In this document: positions 51,963-60,453 of the stretch, one piece after another
How positions within the stretch are numbered: position 1 is the first letter of the stretch
Layout: every line of letters begins with the position of its first letter
Assembly (NCBI RefSeq): GCF_013371215.1
Contig: NZ_JABWMH010000005.1
Location: forward strand, 1-64,000
DNA from: Parasphingorhabdus flavimaris
GTDB taxonomy: Bacteria > Pseudomonadota > Alphaproteobacteria > Sphingomonadales > Sphingomonadaceae
Length of the DNA: 64,000 nt
Reading direction: 5' to 3'
Notes under the pieces: model-generated
The model's input: only the letters and a program-made list of their open reading frames with translations
Told to the model about the DNA's origin: nothing
Databases searched by the model: none
Program-made: the position numbers and the translations under genes

Positions 51963-52811
51963 CTATTCGGGTCTCTCCGCCAGCAAAGCGCGGACAAGAG
52001 GCTGGAGATTTTCGTCGTAGCGGGCGAGCAGGACATGCTCTTCGGCGGTCTCGAAATGGCTGATCAACTGGCGGCCGTTCCAGTAATGCAAGGCGATCGA
52101 CGGCGGATCGGCGACGATCATGTTGCGACCGTCGGGATGGTCCGGATCGATCGGGTTGAGGTCCAGCGCCACTTGCGGCGCGGTCGAGGCGCAGATCGCC
52201 AGGCTGATGTCCCGCCACCAGGTCGAGATATTGCGGTGAAGGTGGCCGGTGATCATGCCCTTGACATTGGGATGGCCGGCGACCGTGTCGGCCAGCCGCG
52301 ACACCCATGGCTCGTCGGGATGGGTGTTCATCCAGTCGATGCCGCTTTCCACCGGCGGATGGTGGAGGATCAGGATCGTCGGCTTGTCCTTGTTTTCGGC
52401 CAGCCGGTCGGCCAGCCATCGGGCCCGGACCTCGCAAAAGGCCCCGCCATGCCTGCCCTCTTCCAGCGTATCGAGGAACAGCAGGCGCAATTCCGGCGTG
52501 TCGACTTCATATTGGACAAAGCCGTCGACGGTCGGGACATCGGGAAACTGCCTGGAAAATGGTGCCCGCAAATCGTGATTGCCGAGACACATGTAGACCG
52601 GAAAAGGTACGGCTGACAGCGCGGATTCAAGCCGCCGGTAGCTTTCCTGATCGCCGCGGTCGACCAGATCGCCGGTAGCCAGCAGAAAGTCGGGCTGCGG
52701 TTTCATGTCGCATATCGTCTTGATCGCCTGATCAAGCCGCTTGCGGTTGAATTCCGCTGGATTATCCGGGTCGAAACCGAGATGAATATCCGTGATCTGC
52801 GCCATTAGCAT
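51963..52811 (-). CDS. metallophosphoesterase, class III cyclic-nucleotide-phosphodiesterase-like (CpdA-like)
   Basis: A 282-residue calcineurin-fold protein. All five blocks of the di-metal site are present: QITDIHLG (N-terminus), ATGDLVDRGDQ (about 45-55), LGNHDLR (about 74-80), LILHHPPVESG (about 147-157) and GHLHRN (about 188-193). The arrangement resembles CpdA/Rv0805-type phosphodiesterases for cyclic nucleotides, but related enzymes act on other phosphodiesters. It lies 27 bases downstream of the FHA-decahaem gene on the same strand. The operon's first gene has two cyclic-nucleotide-binding domains, which makes control of that ligand an attractive idea. Confidence 0.82.
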   Translation of the reverse strand: MLMAQITDIHLGFDPDNPAEFNRKRLDQAIKTICDMKPQPDFLLATGDLVDRGDQESYRRLESALSAVPFPVYMCLGNHDLRAPFSRQFPDVPTVDGFVQYEVDTPELRLLFLDTLEEGRHGGAFCEVRARWLADRLAENKDKPTILILHHPPVESGIDWMNTHPDEPWVSRLADTVAGHPNVKGMITGHLHRNISTWWRDISLAICASTAPQVALDLNPIDPDHPDGRNMIVADPPSIALHYWNGRQLISHFETAEEHVLLARYDENLQPLVRALLAERPE

Positions 52812-52838
52812 GGGCGGTTTCCCCTATCTTCCTTGGCC

Positions 52839-54644
52839 CTAACGACCGGCAATCTGTTTCTCCGGCTTGACTTGCTTGTCTTTCTTTTGATCCCTGACCA
52901 TCCAGGGCGCGCCATCATCGGCGTGATAATCATGACACATGGCGCATGATGACGGTACGTCGGACGATTTCTGGAACTCCCCGCCATGACATTCGCGACA
53001 GGTCTTGATGCCCGGCAGCAGCAGGTCTTCCGCAGCTTTCGATGTGGTTGCATTGTGGCAGCTCGTGCAATCCTCGTCATTATGCGCGTCATGGCTGAAC
53101 CAGCCTTTTTCCATATAGCGATCGGTCTGGGTCACCGGCTTGATGCCATAATCGACCCGCCCGCGCGCGGTCGGCGGCGTGACGCCATGACAGTCGAAAC
53201 AGGCCCCGCCACGCGAGAATACCTGGTTGATTGCCAGATTGGCGCGGCTCGGACGGAATTGCACGGCGCGGGCATAGTCGCTGGCGACCCGCACTTCGTT
53301 ATTCTCGCCCGGACGCCGCCGTTTCATGCCGCCGAGATTGATCGGGCGGTTGGGGCGGCTGGAGCGATAATAGGCCCTGAGATCAGCCTGGACCATCGCC
53401 GGTTCGCCGTGCCGCAAGGTCCGGACCGTGCCGCCGATTTCGTCAAAGGCGAGACTGTGGCACATGCTGCAGTCTTCCTTCATGTCGACCGGCTCGAAGC
53501 GCACGCCCTTGGGATCGACCGTGTGGCAATCCTTGCAGGCCAGCGCCGAACCAAAGCCGAATTCCTTCGACAGCCTCCGTCCCATTTGAGCGACACCGCC
53601 GGTCTTGGACAAATGCAGGTCATGCGGGAATTTCAGACCATTATATTCGGTCGGCTTCTGGTCGAGCGAGATGCGTTTGCGCTCCGGATTCTTGCCGCCC
53701 GGCGATACCAGAACGGCAGGCCGGAACTGCGGGTGTTCGATCCCGAAGTCCGATGCGTTCTCGAGTTTTGTATCGGTCAAACGTTCATCCATCCCATTGT
53801 GGCAATCCGCACAGAATTTTTGCGCAGTCGGTTGCATAGCACCGCCACCTTCATGCTCGCTGTGACATTCGACACACCTGCCCGGTGGCTTGTTGAAAGC
53901 CGAGGCAAAAGCGGCCCCGATTTTCTCCAGCCCCTCCGGCCCGCCGCGCGCGGTCAGCAACCGTGGTTTCGCGGCATGATCATGGGCGTCGTCTTCATGG
54001 CAAGTCAGGCAGGTATTGTCGGTGACGGTGACGAAAGCATCGACATGACAGGCCTGACAATCCTTTTCGAGCCCGTGGTGGGCCTTGCTCAAGGCGCCGG
54101 TCGACCACATGGTGTCGGCGTGGAACTGGTCGGGCCGTTCCTCGACACCGCGCCAGGTCGCCCAGGTGTAGATCGGCCAGACCAGAAATGCAGCCAGTAC
54201 CAGGGCGATAAAGCCCCAGGCCGTCATTCGCTTGCCCGGGAGCAAGCCCTTGAGCGTATAGAGCGTGGATTCGCTGCGCGTCTCGGCGGAATCGGACAGG
54301 GCCTCGACCCGCTTGACGGTGAGGACAATATCGTCGCCCTCTTCGCCGACGATGATGACATGCCCGCCAAAGCCCAGCTCCGCCCCGGCCGCCGGATCGA
54401 TGGTGACGGAAATCCGCTGCTTGCCATCGAGAGTGAAATTCTGGCCCGACGTGCTTTCGACGATGATCTGGCCGTCATCACGCTTGCTGATGACGGCATG
54501 GTCAGGATTGACCGCAAGATCGGGCAGATGGATCGGGTTGGTGGTGCTGCGACCGATGCCGATTTCGTTGGTCTGGAACGGATTGGACCGGATGATCTCC
54601 CGTCCGTCGGCGGTGGTCGCGATCTGGCGTACTATGAAGGTCAT
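52839..54644 (-). CDS. FHA domain fused to a membrane-anchored decahaem c-type cytochrome
   Basis: A 601-residue protein of striking design. The N-terminal FHA fold (about residues 22-100) has GIGRSTTNPIHLPD and NPDHAVISK, matching the GR...S/N..H phosphothreonine-binding pattern. One transmembrane helix follows (TAWGFIALVLAAFLVWPIYT, 141-160). The remainder is periplasmic with ten CxxCH sites: CQACH (196-200), CLTCH (212-216), CVECH, CADCH, CKDCH, CSMCH, CFDCH, CTSCH, CRECH and CAMCH. Extra His residues could be distal ligands. The topology places FHA in the cytosol and the haems outside. It should be an electron wire whose activity or assembly depends on phosphorylated partners. Lies 15 bases downstream of the cytochrome-b-like gene. 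Confidence 0.85.
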   Translation of the reverse strand: MTFIVRQIATTADGREIIRSNPFQTNEIGIGRSTTNPIHLPDLAVNPDHAVISKRDDGQIIVESTSGQNFTLDGKQRISVTIDPAAGAELGFGGHVIIVGEEGDDIVLTVKRVEALSDSAETRSESTLYTLKGLLPGKRMTAWGFIALVLAAFLVWPIYTWATWRGVEERPDQFHADTMWSTGALSKAHHGLEKDCQACHVDAFVTVTDNTCLTCHEDDAHDHAAKPRLLTARGGPEGLEKIGAAFASAFNKPPGRCVECHSEHEGGGAMQPTAQKFCADCHNGMDERLTDTKLENASDFGIEHPQFRPAVLVSPGGKNPERKRISLDQKPTEYNGLKFPHDLHLSKTGGVAQMGRRLSKEFGFGSALACKDCHTVDPKGVRFEPVDMKEDCSMCHSLAFDEIGGTVRTLRHGEPAMVQADLRAYYRSSRPNRPINLGGMKRRRPGENNEVRVASDYARAVQFRPSRANLAINQVFSRGGACFDCHGVTPPTARGRVDYGIKPVTQTDRYMEKGWFSHDAHNDEDCTSCHNATTSKAAEDLLLPGIKTCRECHGGEFQKSSDVPSSCAMCHDYHADDGAPWMVRDQKKDKQVKPEKQIAGR

Positions 54645-54659
54645 TTTTGGCTCTCCATC

Positions 54660-55541
54660 CTACCAGTAAAAGAATACGCTGATGATATGCGCGGTGAGCG
54701 AGGCGATCAGAGCGAAGGTCATCGGGACATGGACGAACAGCCAGACTTGCAGCATCGCCTTGAGCTTGAGATGGCGCCGGACCCGGGCCAGGGTCGCCTC
54801 CTTTTTCTCGAGCAGCGCATCGACCTTGTCGAGCGGATCATCGCCGCCCATTTTCGGCTGATAGGCCCGTTCGCGGCGCAAATCTGCCTGCGCCTGCCGG
54901 GTAGCACAATCGGGATAGCGACCGGATATCCGCTGGAAAAATCCGCCGCCAAACGGATCCTGTTCGAGCGACTGGAGCACCAGAGCGGCATGTTCTCCGG
55001 ACAGCGGCTGCGCTGCTTCATGCAATTGCCGGTCGAGTGAACGCAGATTCTCGAGCATCTCGGTCTCGGTCATCTCGTCACGATTGTCGGACAGCGCCTT
55101 AGGGATGGTGGCGTAGAAATAAATGCCGACAATGCCCGAAATGATCACGATCATCATGAAGACATAAGCGGCGGTGTGGATGTTCCAGCCGAGCTGGAAC
55201 CCGGTGTGCAGCGTGCCGATCACGATCAGGCTGAGCCCGAGATAGATATGCGCCGAGGTCCAGGCCTTGAGCGACCACTGGCCCGGCGTCATGGCGCGCT
55301 TGCGCACACCCAGCATGGTCAGCCACAGGATCAGCAGCGCGCCAATCGTTCCCAGCGTATAGCCGTACCAGCTGCCGCCATTGTGGCGCGGCGACACGTC
55401 GATGAACAGATAGCTGACGATGCAGATCAGCATGATCGCCGACGAAATCTTCAGCCAGCGGAAACCGGCGTGCTTGAGGAAGCCGTCGTGCATGGCGACC
55501 TTCTTGCGCCCGGCCTGTCCGGTGATGGCGGTGCTGGCCAT
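54660..55541 (-). CDS. b-type-cytochrome-like inner-membrane protein
   Basis: A 293-residue protein with about five helices. Helix His residues suited to bis-His haem b are H98 (TSAHIYLGL), H112 (TLHTGF) and H122 (NIHTAAY), plus H271 and H285 in the last helix (HVPMTFALIASLTAHII). A long cytosolic loop (about 150-255) is acidic and helical with no cofactor motif. It resembles no named cytochrome b that I can cite, but its place between a ferredoxin-bearing flavoprotein and a decahaem cytochrome strongly suggests it carries electrons across the membrane, possibly via the quinone pool. Confidence 0.7.
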   Translation of the reverse strand: MASTAITGQAGRKKVAMHDGFLKHAGFRWLKISSAIMLICIVSYLFIDVSPRHNGGSWYGYTLGTIGALLILWLTMLGVRKRAMTPGQWSLKAWTSAHIYLGLSLIVIGTLHTGFQLGWNIHTAAYVFMMIVIISGIVGIYFYATIPKALSDNRDEMTETEMLENLRSLDRQLHEAAQPLSGEHAALVLQSLEQDPFGGGFFQRISGRYPDCATRQAQADLRRERAYQPKMGGDDPLDKVDALLEKKEATLARVRRHLKLKAMLQVWLFVHVPMTFALIASLTAHIISVFFYW

Positions 55542-55584
55542 TATATGGTCCCCCCGTTGGCTGCGGGATCGGTGGCCAGTTTTG

Positions 55585-55653
55585 CCGTTCGTGCTGAGCT
55601 TGTCGAAGCACCGCGTCTTGTCATCTGTCCTTCGACAAGCTCAGGACGAACGG
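55585..55653. repeat. intergenic palindromic repeat, copy 3
   Basis: CCGTTCGTGCTGAGCTTGTCG and CTTCGACAAGCTCAGGACGAACGG form the same hairpin as copies 1 and 2. It lies inside the redox gene cluster, between the 816-residue flavoprotein gene and the cytochrome-b-like gene. There it could reduce read-through or protect the upstream mRNA, giving unequal expression of the two parts. Confidence 0.8.
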
Positions 55654-55674
55654 GGAATAGCCAAACCAACAACC

Positions 55675-58125
55675 TCACACCTCTTCCCCTTCCAGCTTGG
55701 AGACGGTCAGGAATTCTTCCGGCGCCACGCGGATGGCCGCGCCGGTCGGGCAAGCCCGGACGCAGGCGGGGCCGCCCTTGATCCCGGCGCACATGTCGCA
55801 TTTGATCGCTTTCTTGGGCTTTTCGACTGCAGGATCGCTGTGCTCGGCGGACCATTGCTTGTCGGGTTCGCCGGGCCCCGGACCGAAACCGAACAGCAAC
55901 CAGTTCAATATGCCCGGCTTCTTCGGCGGAACCTTGTCCATCCGGATCACGCCATAAGGGCAATAGCGCTGGCAATTGCCGCAGCCGATGCAGCTGTCGT
56001 CGATGAATACTTCGCCATCGGGACCGCGGTGGATGGCGTCGGGCGGGCAGTCGGACATGCAGTGCGGATGTTCGCAGTGCCGACAGCTGGTCGGCACGTG
56101 GAGATGGGCATAGGTGCGCCCGGCCTCGCGATCGAGACGCGACAGGCCTTCATGGCTGTCGGCGCAGGCCTTCTCGCAATTGTCACAGCCGACGCAGAGA
56201 TTCTCGTCGATCAGCAGCACGTCGGTGGCTTCGCCGATACCATTGTCGACGAGGAAATTGGCAATCCCCGAATACATGTCGACAACACCTGAGAAACTGT
56301 CCTTCTTCGCTTCGACGAAGGCGTTGATATCCTGCCGCGCGGCCATTTCCTTCTTCGCCTTGCGCATCAGGTCGGGATGGGCGTCGAGGACTTTCTTGAA
56401 CGCATCGCCATTGATCTTGATGACTTCCGACTTGATCGCGGCCTTGACCGTCGCGGTGCGATAGCCACCGGCGATCAGCGTCATTTCCCCGACATAGGAA
56501 CCGGCCGGCAGATAGGACAGGAACACCGGCTTGCCGCCGATTTCCTTCTCGACCACCATCGAACCGACGCGAATGACGTAAATGTCGTTGCCGTCCCCGC
56601 CTTCCTCGATGATCGTCTCGCCGGCACGGACGTTGACGATCTCGCTGGATTCGACGACTTCGGCAATATCTTCCTTGGTCAGGCCCGATCCGAACATCTG
56701 CAGCAATTGGCGCTCGGTCGAAATGCGGGTGATGGCGCGTTTTGCGGCGGGTACCGACGCTTGCAATTTCAGCGCGGCGGTGCGCGAGATTTCGACCACG
56801 ACCACGTCTTCGGCGGCCTTGATCGTCGCCCCGCGGCGGCGTCCGGAAATCAGACCGACTTCGCCGAAGATCGAACCCTGTTCGATCGGCACGGTGATCG
56901 AGGGATCGTCGGGGTTGATCTCCACTGCGACCGAGCCCTCGGCTATGGCAAAAAGCGAGCTTCCCGGATCGTTTTTCTCGAAAATCACCTCACCGCGGCG
57001 ATAGCTTTGCGGCTCGCTGTCGAGCATGAATTCGCGCATCTGCAGCGGCGACAGGTCGTTGAGGATGGTGACGTTGGAGCGGAAAAATTCCAGCCATTCG
57101 TCGACCGAGCGGCGTTTTGGCAGGCTGGCAAATTTGGCTTCGAGTATCGGTTCGTCGGCAGGTTTCAGGTCGGTGTTGCCGTTGATGAACTCGATAACAT
57201 CATAGCCCTGGTTCATGCAGTGCTTGATCAGCGGATAGCCGGCGAGCGCGCCGATGACATAGATGCCCTTCTTGGTGCTTTCGAATGCGGGCGACAATTT
57301 GGGATAGGCCTCGCGATCATCGCTGGTAAACTCGATGCCGCATTCCTCGACAAATTTGCGCGGCGGCGCGCTGCCCATGCGCGCGATGATCCGGTCGCAC
57401 TTGATCGTCTCTTGCCCGTCGCGGGTTTCCAGCACCAGTTCGCCGTCCCTGACCTCGGCCGGTGTGGTCTCGTTGCGGATCATCACCTTGCCCTGCTCGC
57501 CCGCTTCCATCAGCAGCTTCACATTGGCTTTCTTGGCCCGGGCAAATTCCGCCGAGCGGTTGAGAATGGTGACGACATTATTCTGCGCCGCATCGGCGGC
57601 GAGGCCGAGCGCATTCTCGATACCGGCGTCGCCCGAACCGATTACCGTGATATGCTCGTCATAATATTCGCCGGGATCGTCGAGCTGATATTGTACCAGC
57701 TTGTTGTCACCGCCGGGGCAGCGCATCAGATTGGGATTGCCCTGGGTACCGATCGCCATGACGATCGTTTCGGCCTGCACCGTATCGCCGTTTTTCAGGC
57801 TGATGGTGAAATTGCCTTCGTCGCCTTCGATCTTCACCGGTTCGGCATTATACATGACATTGACGCCGCGCTCGGCGGTCTGCTCGTCCCAGGTGCCGAG
57901 TATCGCCTCGCGCTTGCCCGCGTCGAAATCCATGTCCGAGCGCAACACCAGCTGGCTCGGCGTCGCCATGACATGCTTGCCCTTCTGATATTTGTAGATG
58001 GTATCGGAGAGATGGTCGGTCTTTTCGAGCAGCACGTGTTTCAGCTTCAGCTGGGCAGCGCGTCCGGCAGCGCTCATCCCCGCCGGTCCGGACCCGACAA
58101 TCACTACTCGAAATTTGTCCGCCAC
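55675..58125 (-). CDS. FAD/NAD(P)H oxidoreductase fused to two cyclic-nucleotide-binding domains and a four-cluster ferredoxin
   Basis: An 816-residue three-part protein starting at GTG 58125. Residues 1-330 form a pyridine-nucleotide oxidoreductase: FAD motif VGSGPAGMSAAG (10-21), NAD(P) motif VIGSGDAGIENALG (about 159-172) and a final GIYVIGALAG. Residues of about 355-475 and 480-600 are two cNMP-binding domains; both keep the phosphate cassette (SIFGEVGL...RRGATIK and SYVGEMTL...YRTATVK). Residues of about 640-800 hold four cysteine clusters: CVGCDNCEKAC, CRHCEHPHCMSDCP, CIGCGNCQRYCP and CDMCAG...CVRACP, as in DmsB/NrfC-type subunits. No CxxC redox disulfide is seen in the flavin part. Likely a cytosolic, ligand-gated electron input module. 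Confidence 0.88.
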   Translation of the reverse strand: MADKFRVVIVGSGPAGMSAAGRAAQLKLKHVLLEKTDHLSDTIYKYQKGKHVMATPSQLVLRSDMDFDAGKREAILGTWDEQTAERGVNVMYNAEPVKIEGDEGNFTISLKNGDTVQAETIVMAIGTQGNPNLMRCPGGDNKLVQYQLDDPGEYYDEHITVIGSGDAGIENALGLAADAAQNNVVTILNRSAEFARAKKANVKLLMEAGEQGKVMIRNETTPAEVRDGELVLETRDGQETIKCDRIIARMGSAPPRKFVEECGIEFTSDDREAYPKLSPAFESTKKGIYVIGALAGYPLIKHCMNQGYDVIEFINGNTDLKPADEPILEAKFASLPKRRSVDEWLEFFRSNVTILNDLSPLQMREFMLDSEPQSYRRGEVIFEKNDPGSSLFAIAEGSVAVEINPDDPSITVPIEQGSIFGEVGLISGRRRGATIKAAEDVVVVEISRTAALKLQASVPAAKRAITRISTERQLLQMFGSGLTKEDIAEVVESSEIVNVRAGETIIEEGGDGNDIYVIRVGSMVVEKEIGGKPVFLSYLPAGSYVGEMTLIAGGYRTATVKAAIKSEVIKINGDAFKKVLDAHPDLMRKAKKEMAARQDINAFVEAKKDSFSGVVDMYSGIANFLVDNGIGEATDVLLIDENLCVGCDNCEKACADSHEGLSRLDREAGRTYAHLHVPTSCRHCEHPHCMSDCPPDAIHRGPDGEVFIDDSCIGCGNCQRYCPYGVIRMDKVPPKKPGILNWLLFGFGPGPGEPDKQWSAEHSDPAVEKPKKAIKCDMCAGIKGGPACVRACPTGAAIRVAPEEFLTVSKLEGEEV

Positions 58126-58368
58126 GCGCTTGCTACCCCCCTTATGCTTTCCCCGACCGATGCACCCTCATACATCATTGCGATCCGGTTCAGCTATCTG
58201 TCCGGCTTTAGCGCGACCCAAAAGATTGAACTTTGGCAGTACCTTACCAAAATGGCTCTCCATTGCCAGTGCAAAATAAATCAGCCATCTCCGCGCTTGT
58301 CAGGCAGCGAACGGCTCCGTATCCCTGCGCGCATATGTGACGACAAGAAAACAGCTTGGGGATTGATC

Positions 58369-59331
58369 ATGGCAGAAACTGGTTCATCGATGAACGTCAA
58401 CCGTATCGCTCTGATAATAGCGGCTTTACTCGCGCTCGGCGCGATCGCCGTCCAGGTCTATCGCAGCATGAACGACGGTTCGGGCGAGGACATGACGCTC
58501 GCCGGCAGCACGGGCGAAGGCGAGGAAGCGCCAAGCGTCGGTGAAGTGATCGCCGGGCTGGAAAAGAAGCTGCAGGAAAGCCCCGATGACGCCGAAAGCT
58601 GGCGGATGCTGGGGTGGAGCTATTTCGAGACCGGCAAATTCCCCGAATCGGCGACCGCGATGAAACGGGCAACCACGCTTGATCCGGACAATCCCGAATA
58701 TTGGTCGATGCTGGGCGAGGCCCTGGTCATGTCGAGCGACGGGCAGCAGGTACCGGCTGATGCGGCCCAGGCCTTTCGCAATGCCCTGAAACACGATCCA
58801 AAGGATCCGCGCGCGCGTTATTTTCTGGCGGTCCAGAAGGACATTTCCGGCGACCATAGAGGCGCGATCGATGACTGGTTCACCCTGCTCGAAGACACGC
58901 CCGCCGACGCCCCTTATGCCGCCGATATCCGCCGGGTGATCGGGCAGGTCGCCGAGAATGAAGGAATTGATGTTGCCGCCCGCCTCGCCAAGGCAGCACC
59001 GGCCGCGCCAACCGGCGGCATTAGCACCAGCGGCCCCGCCGTCGCCACCGCCGCGATTCCCGGCCCCAGCCGCCAGCAGATGAAGGAAGCAGCCGCCCTG
59101 CCCGCCGGTCAGCAGGAAGCCATGATCGCGGGCATGGTGGACGGTCTGGACAAACGCCTGACGGCCAATCCCAATGACGCCAATGGCTGGATCATGCTGA
59201 TCCGCAGCCGCATGCAACTGGGCCAGACGGTTCAGGCCAAACAGGCGCTGGAGCGCGGCTTGAAAGCGTTCAGGAATGACGGAGCCGAAGCGAAGCGCAT
59301 CCGGGAAGCGGCAGCGGCTCTGGGTGTTTAG
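58369..59331 (+). CDS. TPR protein, cytochrome c biogenesis CcmI/CycH-like
   Basis: A 320-residue protein with one N-terminal helix (IALIIAALLALGAIAVQVY, about 13-31) and TPR units in the periplasmic part (WRMLGWSYFETGKFPESATAMKRA, about 83-106, then further repeats). GEVIAGLEKKLQESPDDAESW matches the start of CcmI/CycH TPR domains, which hand apocytochrome to the haem lyase. It is divergent from the cluster encoding a decahaem cytochrome, consistent with that role, but it lacks the second N-terminal helix of classical CcmI and no other ccm genes adjoin. The 243-base spacer upstream should hold divergent promoters. Confidence 0.7.
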   Translation: MAETGSSMNVNRIALIIAALLALGAIAVQVYRSMNDGSGEDMTLAGSTGEGEEAPSVGEVIAGLEKKLQESPDDAESWRMLGWSYFETGKFPESATAMKRATTLDPDNPEYWSMLGEALVMSSDGQQVPADAAQAFRNALKHDPKDPRARYFLAVQKDISGDHRGAIDDWFTLLEDTPADAPYAADIRRVIGQVAENEGIDVAARLAKAAPAAPTGGISTSGPAVATAAIPGPSRQQMKEAAALPAGQQEAMIAGMVDGLDKRLTANPNDANGWIMLIRSRMQLGQTVQAKQALERGLKAFRNDGAEAKRIREAAAALGV

Positions 59332-59413
59332 CGCAGAGACAGGCGTCTATAGAAACATCGGGTAATCGGCCAACGGCGTGACGGGAAGCAATCGGTCCCG
59401 GGGTCGTGGCAGC

Positions 59414-59581
59414 CTAACCGGCCCTGTCGCTATCAGCGCGATCATCTGACAGCTGCAGAGCCTCTATGGCCTCGGCTATTCTCAGCGCCGCGATCATCTC
59501 TCCTGCCTCGTCCAGCCGACGGAGCATCAGACTTAGCGCATCAACCATATCGGATATCTCGTCTCTCTGGTCGACCCGCAT
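59414..59581 (-). CDS. small acidic helical protein (55 aa)
   Basis: This short frame starts at ATG 59581 after AGAGAGAG. The product is strongly helical and acidic, with core DMVDALSLMLRRLDEAGEM and IAEAIEALQL, and ends in DDRADSDRAG. The regular amphipathic spacing and good ribosome site suggest a real small gene. The family is not recognised. Confidence 0.5.
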   Translation of the reverse strand: MRVDQRDEISDMVDALSLMLRRLDEAGEMIAALRIAEAIEALQLSDDRADSDRAG

Positions 59582-59888
59582 AAACTCTCTCTAGCCCATA
59601 TAGTTCTGGAAATTCGCTTTAAATTCAAATGGAAAAGCCAATCCGAACGTTCTTTTGAATCGGCAGCCTGTTAAGCCAACAGCAGAATCGCGGCAAGGTC
59701 CGTTCCGGCCCATAATACACGATTTTACGGGTGACGCCTTTCGGTAGCAGCAGCTATGCTATATCGACCGGCCCGAATGACGCGATTATCGCGTTTTCGC
59801 TCTACCCCCGAGCATTGGTACATGATAACGAAGTGGCAGATATGAAATCGATTATGACGATCATAGAACCAGCGACCGGTGAAGCCCC
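59582..59888. other. intergenic region with a palindrome upstream of the winged-helix gene
   Basis: No gene is supported in these 307 bases. CGCGAT-T-ATCGCG at 59781-59793 is a perfect dyad lying about 95 bases before the winged-helix gene; its one-base centre makes it a protein site rather than an RNA hairpin. It may be an operator. Confidence 0.4.
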
Positions 59889-60227
59889 TTGACTGATATG
59901 GCCGACCAACAGCTTGACCGCTTTGTGCGGACCGTCGCCCATACGCGTCGACAGATATCCAGGCATTTTTTCGACACTCTGAAGCTCCCGGCCGCGCCGT
60001 GCCTCGATATTCTGTTCGCATTATATGCCAGTGGCGACACGCCGATGGATATGGACAGCCTGTCGGAATATATCTCCAGCAGCGGCTCGATAACGGTCAG
60101 ATATCTCAACCTGATGGTCGGCAAAGGCCTGGTGGAAGTCAATGATGGCAGCGCGACGATCACATCCGACGGCAACCGGGAATTGCTGAACATCATGGCG
60201 CAATATCGCGAAGATTTTAACCAGTAG
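59889..60227 (+). CDS. MarR-like winged-helix protein
   Basis: A 112-residue protein. The central part MDMDSLSEYISSSGSITVRYLNLMVGKGLVE is a helix-turn-helix with recognition helix, followed by a wing (VNDGSATITSDG; about residues 52-97 in all). N-terminal helices would give the dimer interface. It resembles small MarR/PadR-like regulators of sphingomonads, one of which in related organisms is described as MarR-type. Start TTG 59889 or ATG 59898. No divergent partner; targets unknown. Confidence 0.72.
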   Translation: MTDMADQQLDRFVRTVAHTRRQISRHFFDTLKLPAAPCLDILFALYASGDTPMDMDSLSEYISSSGSITVRYLNLMVGKGLVEVNDGSATITSDGNRELLNIMAQYREDFNQ

Positions 60228-60453
60228 ATTTGGTGGCGCTGGCAATCAACGGCGGCTGGCAGACGGTCTGGCAAGTTCGCGGCGAGATGTGTTCGGTTAG
60301 CACAGAGGCGAAGCGAGCATCTGGGCTGTAGCGAGGGCGGGTGGCCGGGTTCGATGAGTGTGACTCTTGCTGCAGTCCCCCTCTACAGCGTCGACCAGAC
60401 AGCAAACTGCCACGGCTTTGCTATCCACTCCCCTTGAGGGAGAGGATATCTTC

